Assembly: GCA_017557635.1 (NCBI GenBank)
Contig: JAFYYH010000007.1
Coordinates: 1-64,000 of the forward strand
Origin: Bacteroidaceae bacterium
Lineage (GTDB): Bacteria > Bacteroidota > Bacteroidia > Bacteroidales > Bacteroidaceae
Direction: 5' to 3'
Length of the DNA: 64,000 nt
Within the stretch, counting starts at the first letter, position 1; each line of letters begins with the position of its first letter. Below the pieces are notes generated by a model. That model searched no databases. It had not been told where the DNA came from and saw only the letters and a program-made list of their open reading frames with translations. The position numbers and the translations under genes were made by a program. This document shows, one piece after another, positions 26,753-35,610 of this stretch.

Positions 26753-27775
26753 ATGAGGTATATAACCAAGACACTGATATTGCTGTTCTCTCTGACTCTG
26801 GCGTGCTGCACGGAGCATGGGCCGATAGAGTTTGAGCCGTATCCTTGGGTACCGCCCACTGACGCCCCGGGGACAAAGTTTGCCATTGAGGGCACTCAGT
26901 TTGTCAAGGACCAGACGCTGGGACTGTACATATGCAAGCATGAGGACCAGGCAAACAATCCCGGAAGCCTGCAGTTTGAGGAGCACAACAAGGGTTACAA
27001 CAACGTCAAGGTTACCTATACCGGAACAACTTGGACGTTTTACAACTCAGTCCTCAAGGAGCAGCTGTCAAGCCTTTACATATCAACCAATGATGAGGAT
27101 GTGAATGCCGATGTCTACGCATACGCACCGTACGTTGAAGAGGCTGTCAGCCCCAGGGAGATTCCTTTTGACATACGTGACAACAGGGATCTTATGTATG
27201 TGACTCAGAACGCCAGCCCCACCGTAAACAAGGATATGCCGCCCAGCAGTGTGGAGAGTGACCTGACCATGAGTTTCCGTCATGTGATGGCCAAACTGGA
27301 ATTCAGGTGCCGCATCATGAATACCGGGCCCAACAGCGCTCATGCGGTTGATTCAATTGTGATCAGGAAGGCCGGCAGCAAGACTACCGAGCTGTATCGG
27401 ACCGGCGTGTTCAACGCAATGACAGGTGAGATTACGCATGACTCTACGGCCGATAGCATCGGCTTCAGAAATCTTTTCTTCAGTCCTACACCCAACAACG
27501 GACTGATAGATGCAACTACTCCCAAGAGTTATACGGTCATGCTCTATCCGGTTGAGTATGCGGCCGACGGTGATTTTGAAGCCATTCTGGTGATAGACGG
27601 ATTCCGCAAGACCATAAACATAACAAGGGATAATCTCAAGCATACTGATGACTCTTACGGCTTGCGGGCCGGTTATGAGTACGTGTTCAATATCCGTATA
27701 GACAATTACATCCATCTGGATGGCGTGACCATTAAGGATGATTGGGAAACCGGAAGTTATGAGGATGAGATTTAG
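26753..27775 (+). CDS. Fimbrillin family protein 4
   Basis: The 340-residue prelipoprotein (LTLACC) has GTKFAIEG (K42), VDVYAYAPYV-like strands (DVNADVYAYAPY), LTMSFRHVMAKLEFRC and the end block LRAGYEYVFNIRIDNY. The ATG at 26753 overlaps the previous stop and gives the signal peptide; the longer frame lies inside the upstream gene. Confidence 0.77.
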   Translation: MRYITKTLILLFSLTLACCTEHGPIEFEPYPWVPPTDAPGTKFAIEGTQFVKDQTLGLYICKHEDQANNPGSLQFEEHNKGYNNVKVTYTGTTWTFYNSVLKEQLSSLYISTNDEDVNADVYAYAPYVEEAVSPREIPFDIRDNRDLMYVTQNASPTVNKDMPPSSVESDLTMSFRHVMAKLEFRCRIMNTGPNSAHAVDSIVIRKAGSKTTELYRTGVFNAMTGEITHDSTADSIGFRNLFFSPTPNNGLIDATTPKSYTVMLYPVEYAADGDFEAILVIDGFRKTINITRDNLKHTDDSYGLRAGYEYVFNIRIDNYIHLDGVTIKDDWETGSYEDEI

Positions 27776-27779
27776 GCTT

Positions 27780-28853
27780 ATGAAAATAAGGACAACGATA
27801 TTATTATCCGTATTGACTGCTGTTACAGCTGCCTGTAGCCGTAGCGGATCTGATGCTCCTCAGGATTTTGAGCCTGTTGAACTGCAGATATCCATGGGCA
27901 CCAAGGCCGGATCACCCGGTGACGTGACATATCGCACGGTACTGTTCGGGTATGATGCCGTTTACAGTCATTACAGCGTTTACCTTTTTAACGGGTCATA
28001 CCGTGCCAAGGACGCCAAGGAGTGGATGACTCCCTGCCAGGTCAACAACACCACGGGTGAGTGGATAGCCGATGGCAGCGCATACGGACTCAGGGCCTCA
28101 CAGAACGGAACCTACCGTCTCAGCATAGTATCACCTGCGGTACAGCCCGACTGGCTGGTATACGGAGGTCTTGGAGGTACTGCTTCAAGATGGGGATATC
28201 ACCTTAGCCGTACAGGAGCGGGTCTTAAGATAAGTCATCCGGTAAATGTTACGGTGGCCGGAAACCACCTGAACCGCAAGTTCGTTTATCAGGCAAATGC
28301 CAGTGAACTTATTGACCGCCGCGCAAAGGTTACCGTTAAGATGGTGTGCGGCGAGGATCTGGCATCGGTCCATGTGAACAAGGTTATGCTTAAGAACATC
28401 TACACGGATGCCTGTTATGATTTTGGTACGGACAGCCTGTTTGAATTTACCCTTGACGCTACGGGTGAGGTGCTGCATGACAGCGGCGATCCAGAGATTG
28501 AACTGCTGCACGGTGAGGCGGCAACTACGGTATGTTCTGATTTCAACCTTTTTGCCCTTGACTACAACCGCATAGATGCCGATTATCATTTCATTTATGA
28601 TGTGCCGCAACTGGAAGTGACTATGGGTGAGGGCGTTGTGCTTGTGCCGTTCCACTATCTGCTCAAGCCGCAGTACTCCTATACATACACCCTTTCAGTC
28701 AATTCGGCATTCATAAAGATGTCAATTACGGTACAGCCCTGGAACGATGCATCGGGCGATCAGGATGAAACGGTAGGCGCTCCGGTAAGTGAGACCGTTA
28801 CGTTCGATGCCGGCACCTGGGATACGGTTGACGGAGGCACAGGCGAGATATAA
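27780..28853 (+). CDS. Fimbrillin family protein 5
   Basis: The 357-residue prelipoprotein (VTAAC, Cys19) has MGTKAGSPGD (K42), a YSVYLFNGSYRAKD strand, LIDRRAKVTVKMVCGED and the closing KPQYSYTYTLSVNSAFIKMSI. It is more diverged than fimbrillins 1-4. The start at 27780 is chosen for the signal peptide. It is followed within 6 bases by the DUF4906 genes. Confidence 0.72.
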   Translation: MKIRTTILLSVLTAVTAACSRSGSDAPQDFEPVELQISMGTKAGSPGDVTYRTVLFGYDAVYSHYSVYLFNGSYRAKDAKEWMTPCQVNNTTGEWIADGSAYGLRASQNGTYRLSIVSPAVQPDWLVYGGLGGTASRWGYHLSRTGAGLKISHPVNVTVAGNHLNRKFVYQANASELIDRRAKVTVKMVCGEDLASVHVNKVMLKNIYTDACYDFGTDSLFEFTLDATGEVLHDSGDPEIELLHGEAATTVCSDFNLFALDYNRIDADYHFIYDVPQLEVTMGEGVVLVPFHYLLKPQYSYTYTLSVNSAFIKMSITVQPWNDASGDQDETVGAPVSETVTFDAGTWDTVDGGTGEI

Positions 28854-28859
28854 TTGGAT

Positions 28860-31067
28860 ATGAAGAGAGGAATTAAAATATTGATAATAGCCGCTGTAAC
28901 GGTTCTGATGACCGCTTGCAGTGATGACCGCATAATGGATTATTCCCTGCAGGAGAGTAAACCTGTAAACGTGCATCTGGCGCTGAATGTGGTGCCTATG
29001 ACGGGAGATGTGATCCAGACCCGCAGCGCTCATATTGATGAGGCAACCCAGGAGGACAGCGAGATTCACAACCTCTGGGTGCTCCAGTTCCGCGGAACCA
29101 CAGCCGCCGATTCGCTGCGTGAGGCACGCTACTACAGCTCATATGATCCCACGCAGATGTTCAAACTGATAGCGTCATCGGTCCCCAACAGTGTGGTTAT
29201 AGTGGCAAACACGTTTGACAGTCTGATAGCCTTCAGCCATTGTGCCGATATGGCCGAGTTCATTGAGTCATACCGAACGGTCAGCGAGGAGAGGAACCTG
29301 GATTCAATTGTGGCCGGCAAACATTGTGCGCTCATGAGTGCATATCAGGACGTTACGCTTAATGAGGCCGGTCTGACGCTGAATTTCAATCTGTTGCGTA
29401 CCATCTGCAAGGTTGACGTAACCATCACCAATACAACCAAGGAGACTGAGGCCAGGGATGTTGACATAAAGAGCGTGACGGTATGCAACGTGCCCTCCAG
29501 GTCATTCTTCTTTAACAGCTATTCGCTGCCCAGCCGTTTCCCCGCCAAGTTTGACGGTGACCGCATAGACTATCCTGCTATGGATTGGACCGACGGAACC
29601 CGCCTGGGCAGTGATGAGCAGCGCAGTTTCACCTTCTATCTGCCGGTCAACAAGAGCGGAACGGCACCGCTTCCCGGTAACCCTCAACAGCGTAATGCCC
29701 ATGCGCCCGACGGTGCCACATATCTCTGCATCCTGGGTACTTATGATGACCCCGCGGATCCGTCAATCAAGCGTCCCGTGGAGTACAACATAATGCTGGG
29801 CGACAACAATACAGATTACAACCTGCTGCCCAACGGCAAGTACAGTTACGAGATAACCATCGATGATAAGGCCGATGCTCAGACCGACAGCCGTCAGGTG
29901 GAGCAGGCACTGGTGGATTTCTGCTCCTGGGAGCATGCCAACAGCTATATCATCAACCCGTCTACGGTAGAGGGTACATGGAAGAATTACCGAATTCCGG
30001 TGACCAGGTGCTATGAATTCTGGAACACTTTTGACGGTTACTACAAGGATGCCGACAACGCACTGTTGCCGGGCGGTTACGGCTGGAAGGTTGAGATTAT
30101 CTGGAGTGAGATGCCCATTACCTACGATACAAACTTCAAGTGGGTAACGGATGAGGGAAACACTTACCGTGATTACTTTGAGTTTGCACTGCCTGATGAC
30201 TTTGAGCACGGCAATATGCTGATAGGCATAAGACGTTATCTTGATGCGGGACACACCCAGTTGAGCGATCTCATTTGGAGCTGGCATATGTGGGTTACTG
30301 ATTATGATCCCTATCCGGCACTCAATTATTCGCCCCAGGTGGATAATGCGGGTAATGAACTCCGTTTTGCTTATTCCGTGAAGAACGGTGATGTGCATCG
30401 ATACAATTTTGCTTCATGGAAGACAGGTGTCTATAAGGACTGCTTTATCATGGACCGTAATCTGGGCATGTTGTCAGTGGGCCCATATGTAAACAAAGGC
30501 AAGGGCTTTGTCTACTACCAGTGGGGACGTAAAGACCCGATGGCTCCCAGGCAGACTATTTATAAAGGACCGTCAAATATCGGATACAGTACTATCAGCT
30601 CAGGCTCAACAGGATATACTGACAATGTGTTGTATTCCATATCACATCCCAGCGTATATATTTGCAGCCTCAGTCTTTGGGGAACCAACTATTGGCAGAA
30701 AATATCGATTTCAGCTAATGTGAGTTTTCCGTGGGGAGACCCAAAGGTAACCGACAGCAGGCAGAAGAGTGTCTATGACCCATGTCCTCCGGGCTGGAGG
30801 GTTCCCGCCAGGGATGTACTCAATAACCTGACATACAATTTGTCGAGCATCCTTGTTAACGGTGTGAATTGCGCTTATTATAACCTTACAGATAACATAA
30901 GTGCTGTCTTCCCTCAGGGCAACATGTTATGTGATCGTGGCGGTGGTGCTGACTCTCAAAAAGCCCTGTGGTGCACCAACGGCAGCGTTAACTGGAGTAA
31001 CGGAACCGGAGATCAGAACGCATGTGGACGTCATGTACGTTGCGTTACCGATAAACCATTTGATTGA
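28860..31067 (+). CDS. DUF4906 protein, probable fimbria tip component 1
   Basis: The 735-residue prelipoprotein (LMTAC, Cys20) carries TRSAHID (R55), a fimbrillin-like N-terminal half (IHNLWVLQFRGTTAADSL, LNFNLLRTICKVDVTITN) and a long C-terminal half with WSWHMWVTDYDP, FIMDRNLGMLS and DPCPPGWRVPARDV, a block typical of DUF4906 and FISUMP-type proteins. Such large end-of-locus proteins are thought to sit at the fimbria tip and bind a target; that is inference here. It is paralogous to the next gene. Confidence 0.78.
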   Translation: MKRGIKILIIAAVTVLMTACSDDRIMDYSLQESKPVNVHLALNVVPMTGDVIQTRSAHIDEATQEDSEIHNLWVLQFRGTTAADSLREARYYSSYDPTQMFKLIASSVPNSVVIVANTFDSLIAFSHCADMAEFIESYRTVSEERNLDSIVAGKHCALMSAYQDVTLNEAGLTLNFNLLRTICKVDVTITNTTKETEARDVDIKSVTVCNVPSRSFFFNSYSLPSRFPAKFDGDRIDYPAMDWTDGTRLGSDEQRSFTFYLPVNKSGTAPLPGNPQQRNAHAPDGATYLCILGTYDDPADPSIKRPVEYNIMLGDNNTDYNLLPNGKYSYEITIDDKADAQTDSRQVEQALVDFCSWEHANSYIINPSTVEGTWKNYRIPVTRCYEFWNTFDGYYKDADNALLPGGYGWKVEIIWSEMPITYDTNFKWVTDEGNTYRDYFEFALPDDFEHGNMLIGIRRYLDAGHTQLSDLIWSWHMWVTDYDPYPALNYSPQVDNAGNELRFAYSVKNGDVHRYNFASWKTGVYKDCFIMDRNLGMLSVGPYVNKGKGFVYYQWGRKDPMAPRQTIYKGPSNIGYSTISSGSTGYTDNVLYSISHPSVYICSLSLWGTNYWQKISISANVSFPWGDPKVTDSRQKSVYDPCPPGWRVPARDVLNNLTYNLSSILVNGVNCAYYNLTDNISAVFPQGNMLCDRGGGADSQKALWCTNGSVNWSNGTGDQNACGRHVRCVTDKPFD

Positions 31068-31074
31068 TTAAGGC

Positions 31075-33333
31075 ATGAAGAAATTCAGTTTTTACATATG
31101 GTTATTGGTGCCGGTCCTGTGCGCCTGCACGGATACGACTCTTATGAGTGATGTGCAGCGTGAGATTGAAGTATGTCTTAGCTTCAACGCCGTTCAGCCT
31201 GGCTCGGCAACCAAGGCATCGATGGATATAACACCTCTGGAGAGCACTCAGGTTCGGAATCTTTGGGTGATGCAGTTTGACGGCACTGCCAGCAGCTCAA
31301 AACTTCTGTCGGCAAAATACTATCCTGACTTTACGCCGGGAACCAAGGTCAAGCTGCTGACATCGGACGTAGAGAACTATCTGCTTTTTGTGGCCAATTC
31401 AAATGATCCGTCAGTAGATTTCAGTAAATGCCTGACTCTGGATGAGGTAAAGAATCCCAGGTTCCTGATATTGAATGATACACAGGCGGCGGGAGATTAT
31501 TACTCGGATTGCTACAATATGATAATGAACGGTCACGTACAGACTGTCGTGAACGGAGCATTGCTCTCTCTTGACGTGCCTATGAAACGTAACTCGGTCC
31601 GTCTTGATGTAAAGATCTCAAATAATACCGCAAGTACTGAGAATCCCATAACCATTGATTCGGTGGGAGTATGCTCAGGAGTTGCTTTCATGCACTATTA
31701 TACTGATTATGAGTTGCCTGCAAAATATCCCGCCCAATGTAATAAGAGCGCTGTAGTATATCCGGCAACAGCATGGAGCAGCGGACAGGCAGACGGTCCT
31801 GCGCGTCGGTTTACATTTTACTGTCCTGCCAACAAGCGGGGATCGGCCATAACTTCTGACCCTAAACTCAAGTTTACGACATCACCTTTCGGCACTACCT
31901 ATCTGCAGGTTTATGGCACTGACTCTCAGGGAAGGAGGGTGGCCTACAGGTTTGCTCTTGGAAGTGACCTGGTACAGGACTGTAACCTTCTGCCCAATAC
32001 TGACTATTCTTATGACATTATCATAAGCAACCCGGGCGATTACGTTACAGACAGCAGGGTGGAAAACCTCTATATGCAGGATTTCACTGAGGCTCCGCTT
32101 GCCAACTCGTATATGATTCAGCCGCCCAGCGTGAAGGGCGTGTGGAAATCGGTCCGTATTCCGGTAAGGCGTGTCTATGATTTCTGGAACGGGACCGATG
32201 GGTACGAGCGCATTCCCAATAATGCTTTGATTGAGGGCTCGTACGGATGGAAGGCCGAGATAATCCGCAGTACGGTTGAACTGGTTGAGGGCGTGAACTT
32301 CAAGTGGATTAAGCGTGAGGGTGCCGATTACCGTGATTACTTTGAGTTTGCAATTGCTGAGGGTGTTGAGGGCAATTTTGTGTTGGGTGTGCACCGTTAC
32401 ACTGATATGGCACACACTCTGCTGGATGATGTGTTCCTGTGGAGCTGGCACATGTGGGTTACAAACTATAATCCCAACGCGACTTTACCTTTACTTACGC
32501 CCCAGGTTGACGGCAGCGGACAGGAGGCACGCTATGCCTATGATGTGGAGGGCGGCCAGGTGAACCGCTATTACGGTAACCTGTGGAAAGTGGGCGGCGC
32601 GCTTGAGGGCCGTTTCATGATGGACCGTAACCTTGGAGAACTGGCAGTTGACGGAAAAGGACCCACTGATATCCTTCTTTACCAGTTTGGACGTAAGGAT
32701 CCGTTCCCGTATGTGTCAACCAACTATGGTTCACTTCATAAATTCATTTCCACCTATAACAGGTATTTTGATGAAAGTGAATTTCCGTACAGGACTCAGG
32801 CACAGTTGACGGAAAGCAATATTACTGATGTGCTGGCTTATTCTATTTATCATCCTGAGGTGTATGTGGCTTATTTCAGCAATTGGATGATGCAGGATAT
32901 GAATGCTGATAATGTCTATTACTATACGGCCTATAATTGGAATGATACAAAGTTGGGCGCATTGACTGCAAGCAATTTTACGGCAAAGAGCATATTTGAT
33001 CCTTGCCCGGCGGGGTGGAGGGTGCCTCCTCAGAACTCAATTGATTTTCCGGCCAATACCACATACAGCTACAATATATATGAATACAAGAGGGTTTTGC
33101 CCAACGGTGTGGTTATGAGGTATCCTGTTACCGGAGCCAATAACGGTGTAGCTGAAGGTCATGTAAGGTACAATCCTAACAATACATGGTGTTTGTGGAC
33201 AAACAGGGCTTCAAACGGAAATAACGGATATACCCTGTTCTCAACCGCTTCTAACAATTACACTCAGTTGAGTAACGCACAAGCCAAAGGCGTAGGCTAC
33301 CCGGTCCGCTGCGTCTCCTACACCGAACCGTAA
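31075..33333 (+). CDS. DUF4906 protein, probable fimbria tip component 2
   Basis: The 752-residue prelipoprotein is a paralogue of the preceding gene: ATKASMD (K47), VRNLWVMQFDGTASSSKL, WSWHMWVTNYNP, FMMDRNLGELA and DPCPAGWRVPP occur in the same order. The regions between FMMDRNL and DPCP, and after WRVP, differ most between the two, as expected if they form a variable binding surface. It ends the fimbria operon; its TAA shares a base with REP-like palindrome R4. Confidence 0.78.
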   Translation: MKKFSFYIWLLVPVLCACTDTTLMSDVQREIEVCLSFNAVQPGSATKASMDITPLESTQVRNLWVMQFDGTASSSKLLSAKYYPDFTPGTKVKLLTSDVENYLLFVANSNDPSVDFSKCLTLDEVKNPRFLILNDTQAAGDYYSDCYNMIMNGHVQTVVNGALLSLDVPMKRNSVRLDVKISNNTASTENPITIDSVGVCSGVAFMHYYTDYELPAKYPAQCNKSAVVYPATAWSSGQADGPARRFTFYCPANKRGSAITSDPKLKFTTSPFGTTYLQVYGTDSQGRRVAYRFALGSDLVQDCNLLPNTDYSYDIIISNPGDYVTDSRVENLYMQDFTEAPLANSYMIQPPSVKGVWKSVRIPVRRVYDFWNGTDGYERIPNNALIEGSYGWKAEIIRSTVELVEGVNFKWIKREGADYRDYFEFAIAEGVEGNFVLGVHRYTDMAHTLLDDVFLWSWHMWVTNYNPNATLPLLTPQVDGSGQEARYAYDVEGGQVNRYYGNLWKVGGALEGRFMMDRNLGELAVDGKGPTDILLYQFGRKDPFPYVSTNYGSLHKFISTYNRYFDESEFPYRTQAQLTESNITDVLAYSIYHPEVYVAYFSNWMMQDMNADNVYYYTAYNWNDTKLGALTASNFTAKSIFDPCPAGWRVPPQNSIDFPANTTYSYNIYEYKRVLPNGVVMRYPVTGANNGVAEGHVRYNPNNTWCLWTNRASNGNNGYTLFSTASNNYTQLSNAQAKGVGYPVRCVSYTEP

Positions 33334-33369
33334 AATGACACAGTAGGGACGGTTCCTATTGTGTCATTT
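33333..33369. repeat. REP-like palindrome R4
   Basis: The near-perfect arms AAATGACACAGTAGG and CCTATTGTGTCATTT (one mismatch) enclose a centre containing GACGGT. It starts at the last base of the DUF4906 stop codon and ends 11 bases before the next ATG, so it may act both as a terminator and as a 5' leader hairpin for the thioredoxin-like gene. Confidence 0.75.
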
Positions 33370-33380
33370 CTAGAACGACA

Positions 33381-34289
33381 ATGAGAAAGTTTGGATACAT
33401 ACTGATTTTGATGTTGGCGGTGGCGGGATGCCGCAGGGCTAAGGCTCCTGCTGTCACTGCTGTGGAGTATTATAAGGTGCCGAATGCGCCGACGATGCTT
33501 CAGGATGCGGCCGATATCAACAGGTTTTATGCGCAGAACTGGTGGCGGGACTTTGATTTTGCTGACTCGCTGCAGGCGGCTCTTACGGACAGCGCCTATT
33601 TCATGACTCTGTTTACTGAGTGGGCCAGGGTGCTGGAGAGCGCGCATGATCTGGGACCGGAGTGCGTGGAGAAGGTGATGTTAAGGGCATCGGCCTCAAA
33701 GAAATGTTTTGAGATGTTCGTGAAGGCGGCGCGTGATGTGCTGGCCGATCCCAACTCTGCGCTGCGTGATGATGAACTCTATATGCCGGTGCTCAGGGCC
33801 AGGATTGCAAGCCCGTTTACCGATGAGGCTACGCGTGAGCGCTGCAGTTACCGCCTGGGGATTCTGAGCCAGAACCGTCTGGGGCATAAGGCCAATAATA
33901 TCCGATACACGCTGGCCGATGGGTTTGAGGGTACACTCTACGGGATTAAGGCGGAGTATACGCTTGTGTTCATCAACAATCCGGGGTGCGAGCTGTGCCG
34001 GACGGTCAGGGAGGAGATATGTGCATCGGCCCTGCTTACTAATTATATTTCATCGGGCCGTCTTAAGGTGCTGGCCATTTATCCTGATCAGGACCTGGAC
34101 GAGTGGCTGCGTTACCGCAGTGAGATACCGTCAAATTGGATTAACGGCTACGACAAGGAGTGCGTTATGCGCACCAGCGGCACTTATAACCTTGCAGCAA
34201 TACCATCACTCTACCTCCTGGACAAAGACAAAACCGTCCTGGTAAAAGACGCCGTATCAATCCCGTTTATCGAATCAGCTATTCGCTGA
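33381..34289 (+). CDS. Thioredoxin-like lipoprotein (DUF5106-like)
   Basis: The 302-residue lipoprotein (MLAVAGC, Cys17) has a helical N-terminal domain (INRFYAQNWWRDFDFADSL) and a thioredoxin-like C-terminal domain with VFINNPGCELCRTVRE, where CELC stands at the CxxC redox position, followed by LKVLAIYPDQDLDEW and the cis-Pro strand AAIPSLYLLDKDKTVLVKDA. It probably acts as a periplasmic thiol-disulphide protein, though its partner is unknown. It lies between palindromes R4 and R5 and is separated from the fimbria operon by R4. Confidence 0.75.
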   Translation: MRKFGYILILMLAVAGCRRAKAPAVTAVEYYKVPNAPTMLQDAADINRFYAQNWWRDFDFADSLQAALTDSAYFMTLFTEWARVLESAHDLGPECVEKVMLRASASKKCFEMFVKAARDVLADPNSALRDDELYMPVLRARIASPFTDEATRERCSYRLGILSQNRLGHKANNIRYTLADGFEGTLYGIKAEYTLVFINNPGCELCRTVREEICASALLTNYISSGRLKVLAIYPDQDLDEWLRYRSEIPSNWINGYDKECVMRTSGTYNLAAIPSLYLLDKDKTVLVKDAVSIPFIESAIR

Positions 34290-34326
34290 ATGACATTTTG
34301 GTTGCGAAATGATTGCATATTGAAAT

Positions 34327-34334
34327 TATTTTTG
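34327..34334 (+). promoter_or_regulatory. -7 box TATTTTTG for the RelB/PIN pair
   Basis: It matches TAnnTTTG, 27 bases before the antitoxin ATG. A clear -33 element is not evident. Confidence 0.45.
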
Positions 34335-34361
34335 CATTTTTGCAGAAAATAACTAAATATC

Positions 34362-34655
34362 ATGTCACAATCAGCATTAACAATCAGATTGGATACGGAT
34401 CTGAAAAACCAGTTCGACACTCTATGTGAAGAATTCGGTATGAGTACGAATACCGCATTCAATATTTATGTCCGGACTGTAGTCCGTGAGAAAAGGATTC
34501 CCTTCTCTATTGAATCGTCTTCCAGAAAGGAGGTAATGGAAAATGGCCGACAGGCTTTTTACAGAATGAGACAACAAGTTCAGCAGGCAGGAGTATCAGA
34601 CCTTAGTCTAGATGAAATCAATGAAGAAATAAAACAATACAGGGAAGGGAAATAA
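34362..34655 (+). CDS. RelB/DinJ-family antitoxin
   Basis: The 97-residue protein has a ribbon-helix-helix N-terminus (ALTIRLDTDLKNQFDTLCEE followed by FGMSTNTAFNIYVRTVV), typical of DinJ/RelB antitoxins, and a charged helical C-terminus that should wrap the toxin. Four bases separate it from a PIN-domain toxin rather than the more usual RelE/YafQ partner. It probably represses its own promoter. Confidence 0.82.
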   Translation: MSQSALTIRLDTDLKNQFDTLCEEFGMSTNTAFNIYVRTVVREKRIPFSIESSSRKEVMENGRQAFYRMRQQVQQAGVSDLSLDEINEEIKQYREGK

Positions 34656-34659
34656 TACT

Positions 34660-35064
34660 ATGAAAACACATGCAGTAATCGATACCAATGTAATTATTTC
34701 AGCTCTAATATCCACAAAATCTGATTCCGCCACAGTTCAAGTCCTGGATAAACTGTTTGATGAGGAAATAATACCATTGTATAATCCGGAGATACTAAAG
34801 GAATATCGGGAGGTAATGAACCGTCCAAAATTCCAGATAGCCCAGTCTGACATAGAATTAGTCATTAAATCCATAACGGAAAGTGGCATTGAAATAGATG
34901 CTGTCTATTCGGATGTTGTTCTTACAGATCCGAAAGACCAAGTATTTTACGATATATTCCTGTCTTTCCCTGATTCATATCTGATAACCGGGAATCTGAA
35001 ACACTTTCCAACCAACGATCATATTGTCAATCCGGCAGGAATGATTAATATAATGACACAATAG
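34660..35064 (+). CDS. PIN-domain toxin (COG1569-like)
   Basis: The 134-residue PIN nuclease has acidic residues at D8 (VIDTNVIISAL), E43/E47 region (NPEILKEYREVM), and DPKDQVFYD near residue 91, with the closing LITGNLKHFP block. Family members cleave RNA, often tRNA or mRNA. Its last codons and stop (ATGACACAATAG, giving M-T-Q-stop) lie inside palindrome R5, so the REP-like element appears to have replaced the original 3' end. Confidence 0.82.
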   Translation: MKTHAVIDTNVIISALISTKSDSATVQVLDKLFDEEIIPLYNPEILKEYREVMNRPKFQIAQSDIELVIKSITESGIEIDAVYSDVVLTDPKDQVFYDIFLSFPDSYLITGNLKHFPTNDHIVNPAGMINIMTQ

Positions 35065-35107
35065 GGACAGTGACTTTGTCGAGCTAAACCTTCCCCTATT
35101 GTGTCAT
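35052..35107. repeat. REP-like palindrome R5
   Basis: The 15-base perfect arms AATGACACAATAGGG and CCCTATTGTGTCATT are separated by about 26 bases. The left arm supplies the last codons and stop of the PIN toxin. The right arm runs into a T-rich tail, TTTTTGC, near the first BlaI-type operator. Confidence 0.75.
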
Positions 35108-35122
35108 TTTTGCTGTGTTAAC

Positions 35123-35139
35123 AACTAAAAACTTAGGTT
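35123..35139. promoter_or_regulatory. Putative BlaI-type operator, distal copy
   Basis: AACTAA-AAAC-TTAGGTT is an imperfect inverted repeat of the same form as the site at 35216. Both are preceded by TTTGCTGTGTYAAC-like sequence, suggesting a duplicated promoter-operator block. Confidence 0.4.
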
Positions 35140-35215
35140 AAAGTTCTGTCGGTTTTAGATTTTTAAGCCGATTATTCTTGCAATAGGGTTCTGGAGGGGC
35201 TTTCTTTGCTGTGTC

Positions 35216-35231
35216 AACTAAAAGATTAGTT
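35216..35231. promoter_or_regulatory. Putative BlaI-type operator, proximal copy
   Basis: The perfect inverted repeat AACTAA-AAGA-TTAGTT lies 8 bases before the repressor ATG and just after a -7-like TTTCTTTG. Position and symmetry fit autoregulation by the BlaI-like repressor. Confidence 0.55.
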
Positions 35232-35238
35232 AGAACTG

Positions 35239-35610
35239 ATGAAAGCATTGACCGAGAAAGAACAGATGGTAATGAGCGTGCTCTGGGAGCACAGGCATTG
35301 CGGCGTTGAGGATGTGATTGAGCATCTTGATGAGCCCAAGCCTGCATACAATACCATCCTTACATTCCTGCGAATCCTGGAGCAGAAGGGATTCATTTCT
35401 TACGATGCCCAGGGCAAGAAGCACATCTACTATCCGCTGATAGAAAAAGGTGAGTACACCCGATGGACGCTGACCGATATGAAGGACAAGCTCTTTAACG
35501 GCTCCGCCCGATCAATGGTCAATACCTTCATTATGGAATCCGGTCTCTCAGACAAGGATGTACGCGAACTGATAGATATGTTGAACGAACTTGAAACCGT
35601 AAAGTCATGA
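35239..35610 (+). CDS. BlaI/MecI-family winged-helix repressor
   Basis: The 123-residue repressor has the BlaI/MecI pattern: LTEKEQMVMSVLWEHRHCGVEDVIEHL, then the recognition helix region PAYNTILTFLRILEQKGFISY and wing (GKKHIYYPLI), and a helical dimerisation tail. In the known systems it is cleaved when the partner BlaR1-type sensor is activated. No beta-lactamase gene is nearby, so the target is open. It overlaps the sensor gene by ATGA (35607-35610). Confidence 0.88.
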   Translation: MKALTEKEQMVMSVLWEHRHCGVEDVIEHLDEPKPAYNTILTFLRILEQKGFISYDAQGKKHIYYPLIEKGEYTRWTLTDMKDKLFNGSARSMVNTFIMESGLSDKDVRELIDMLNELETVKS

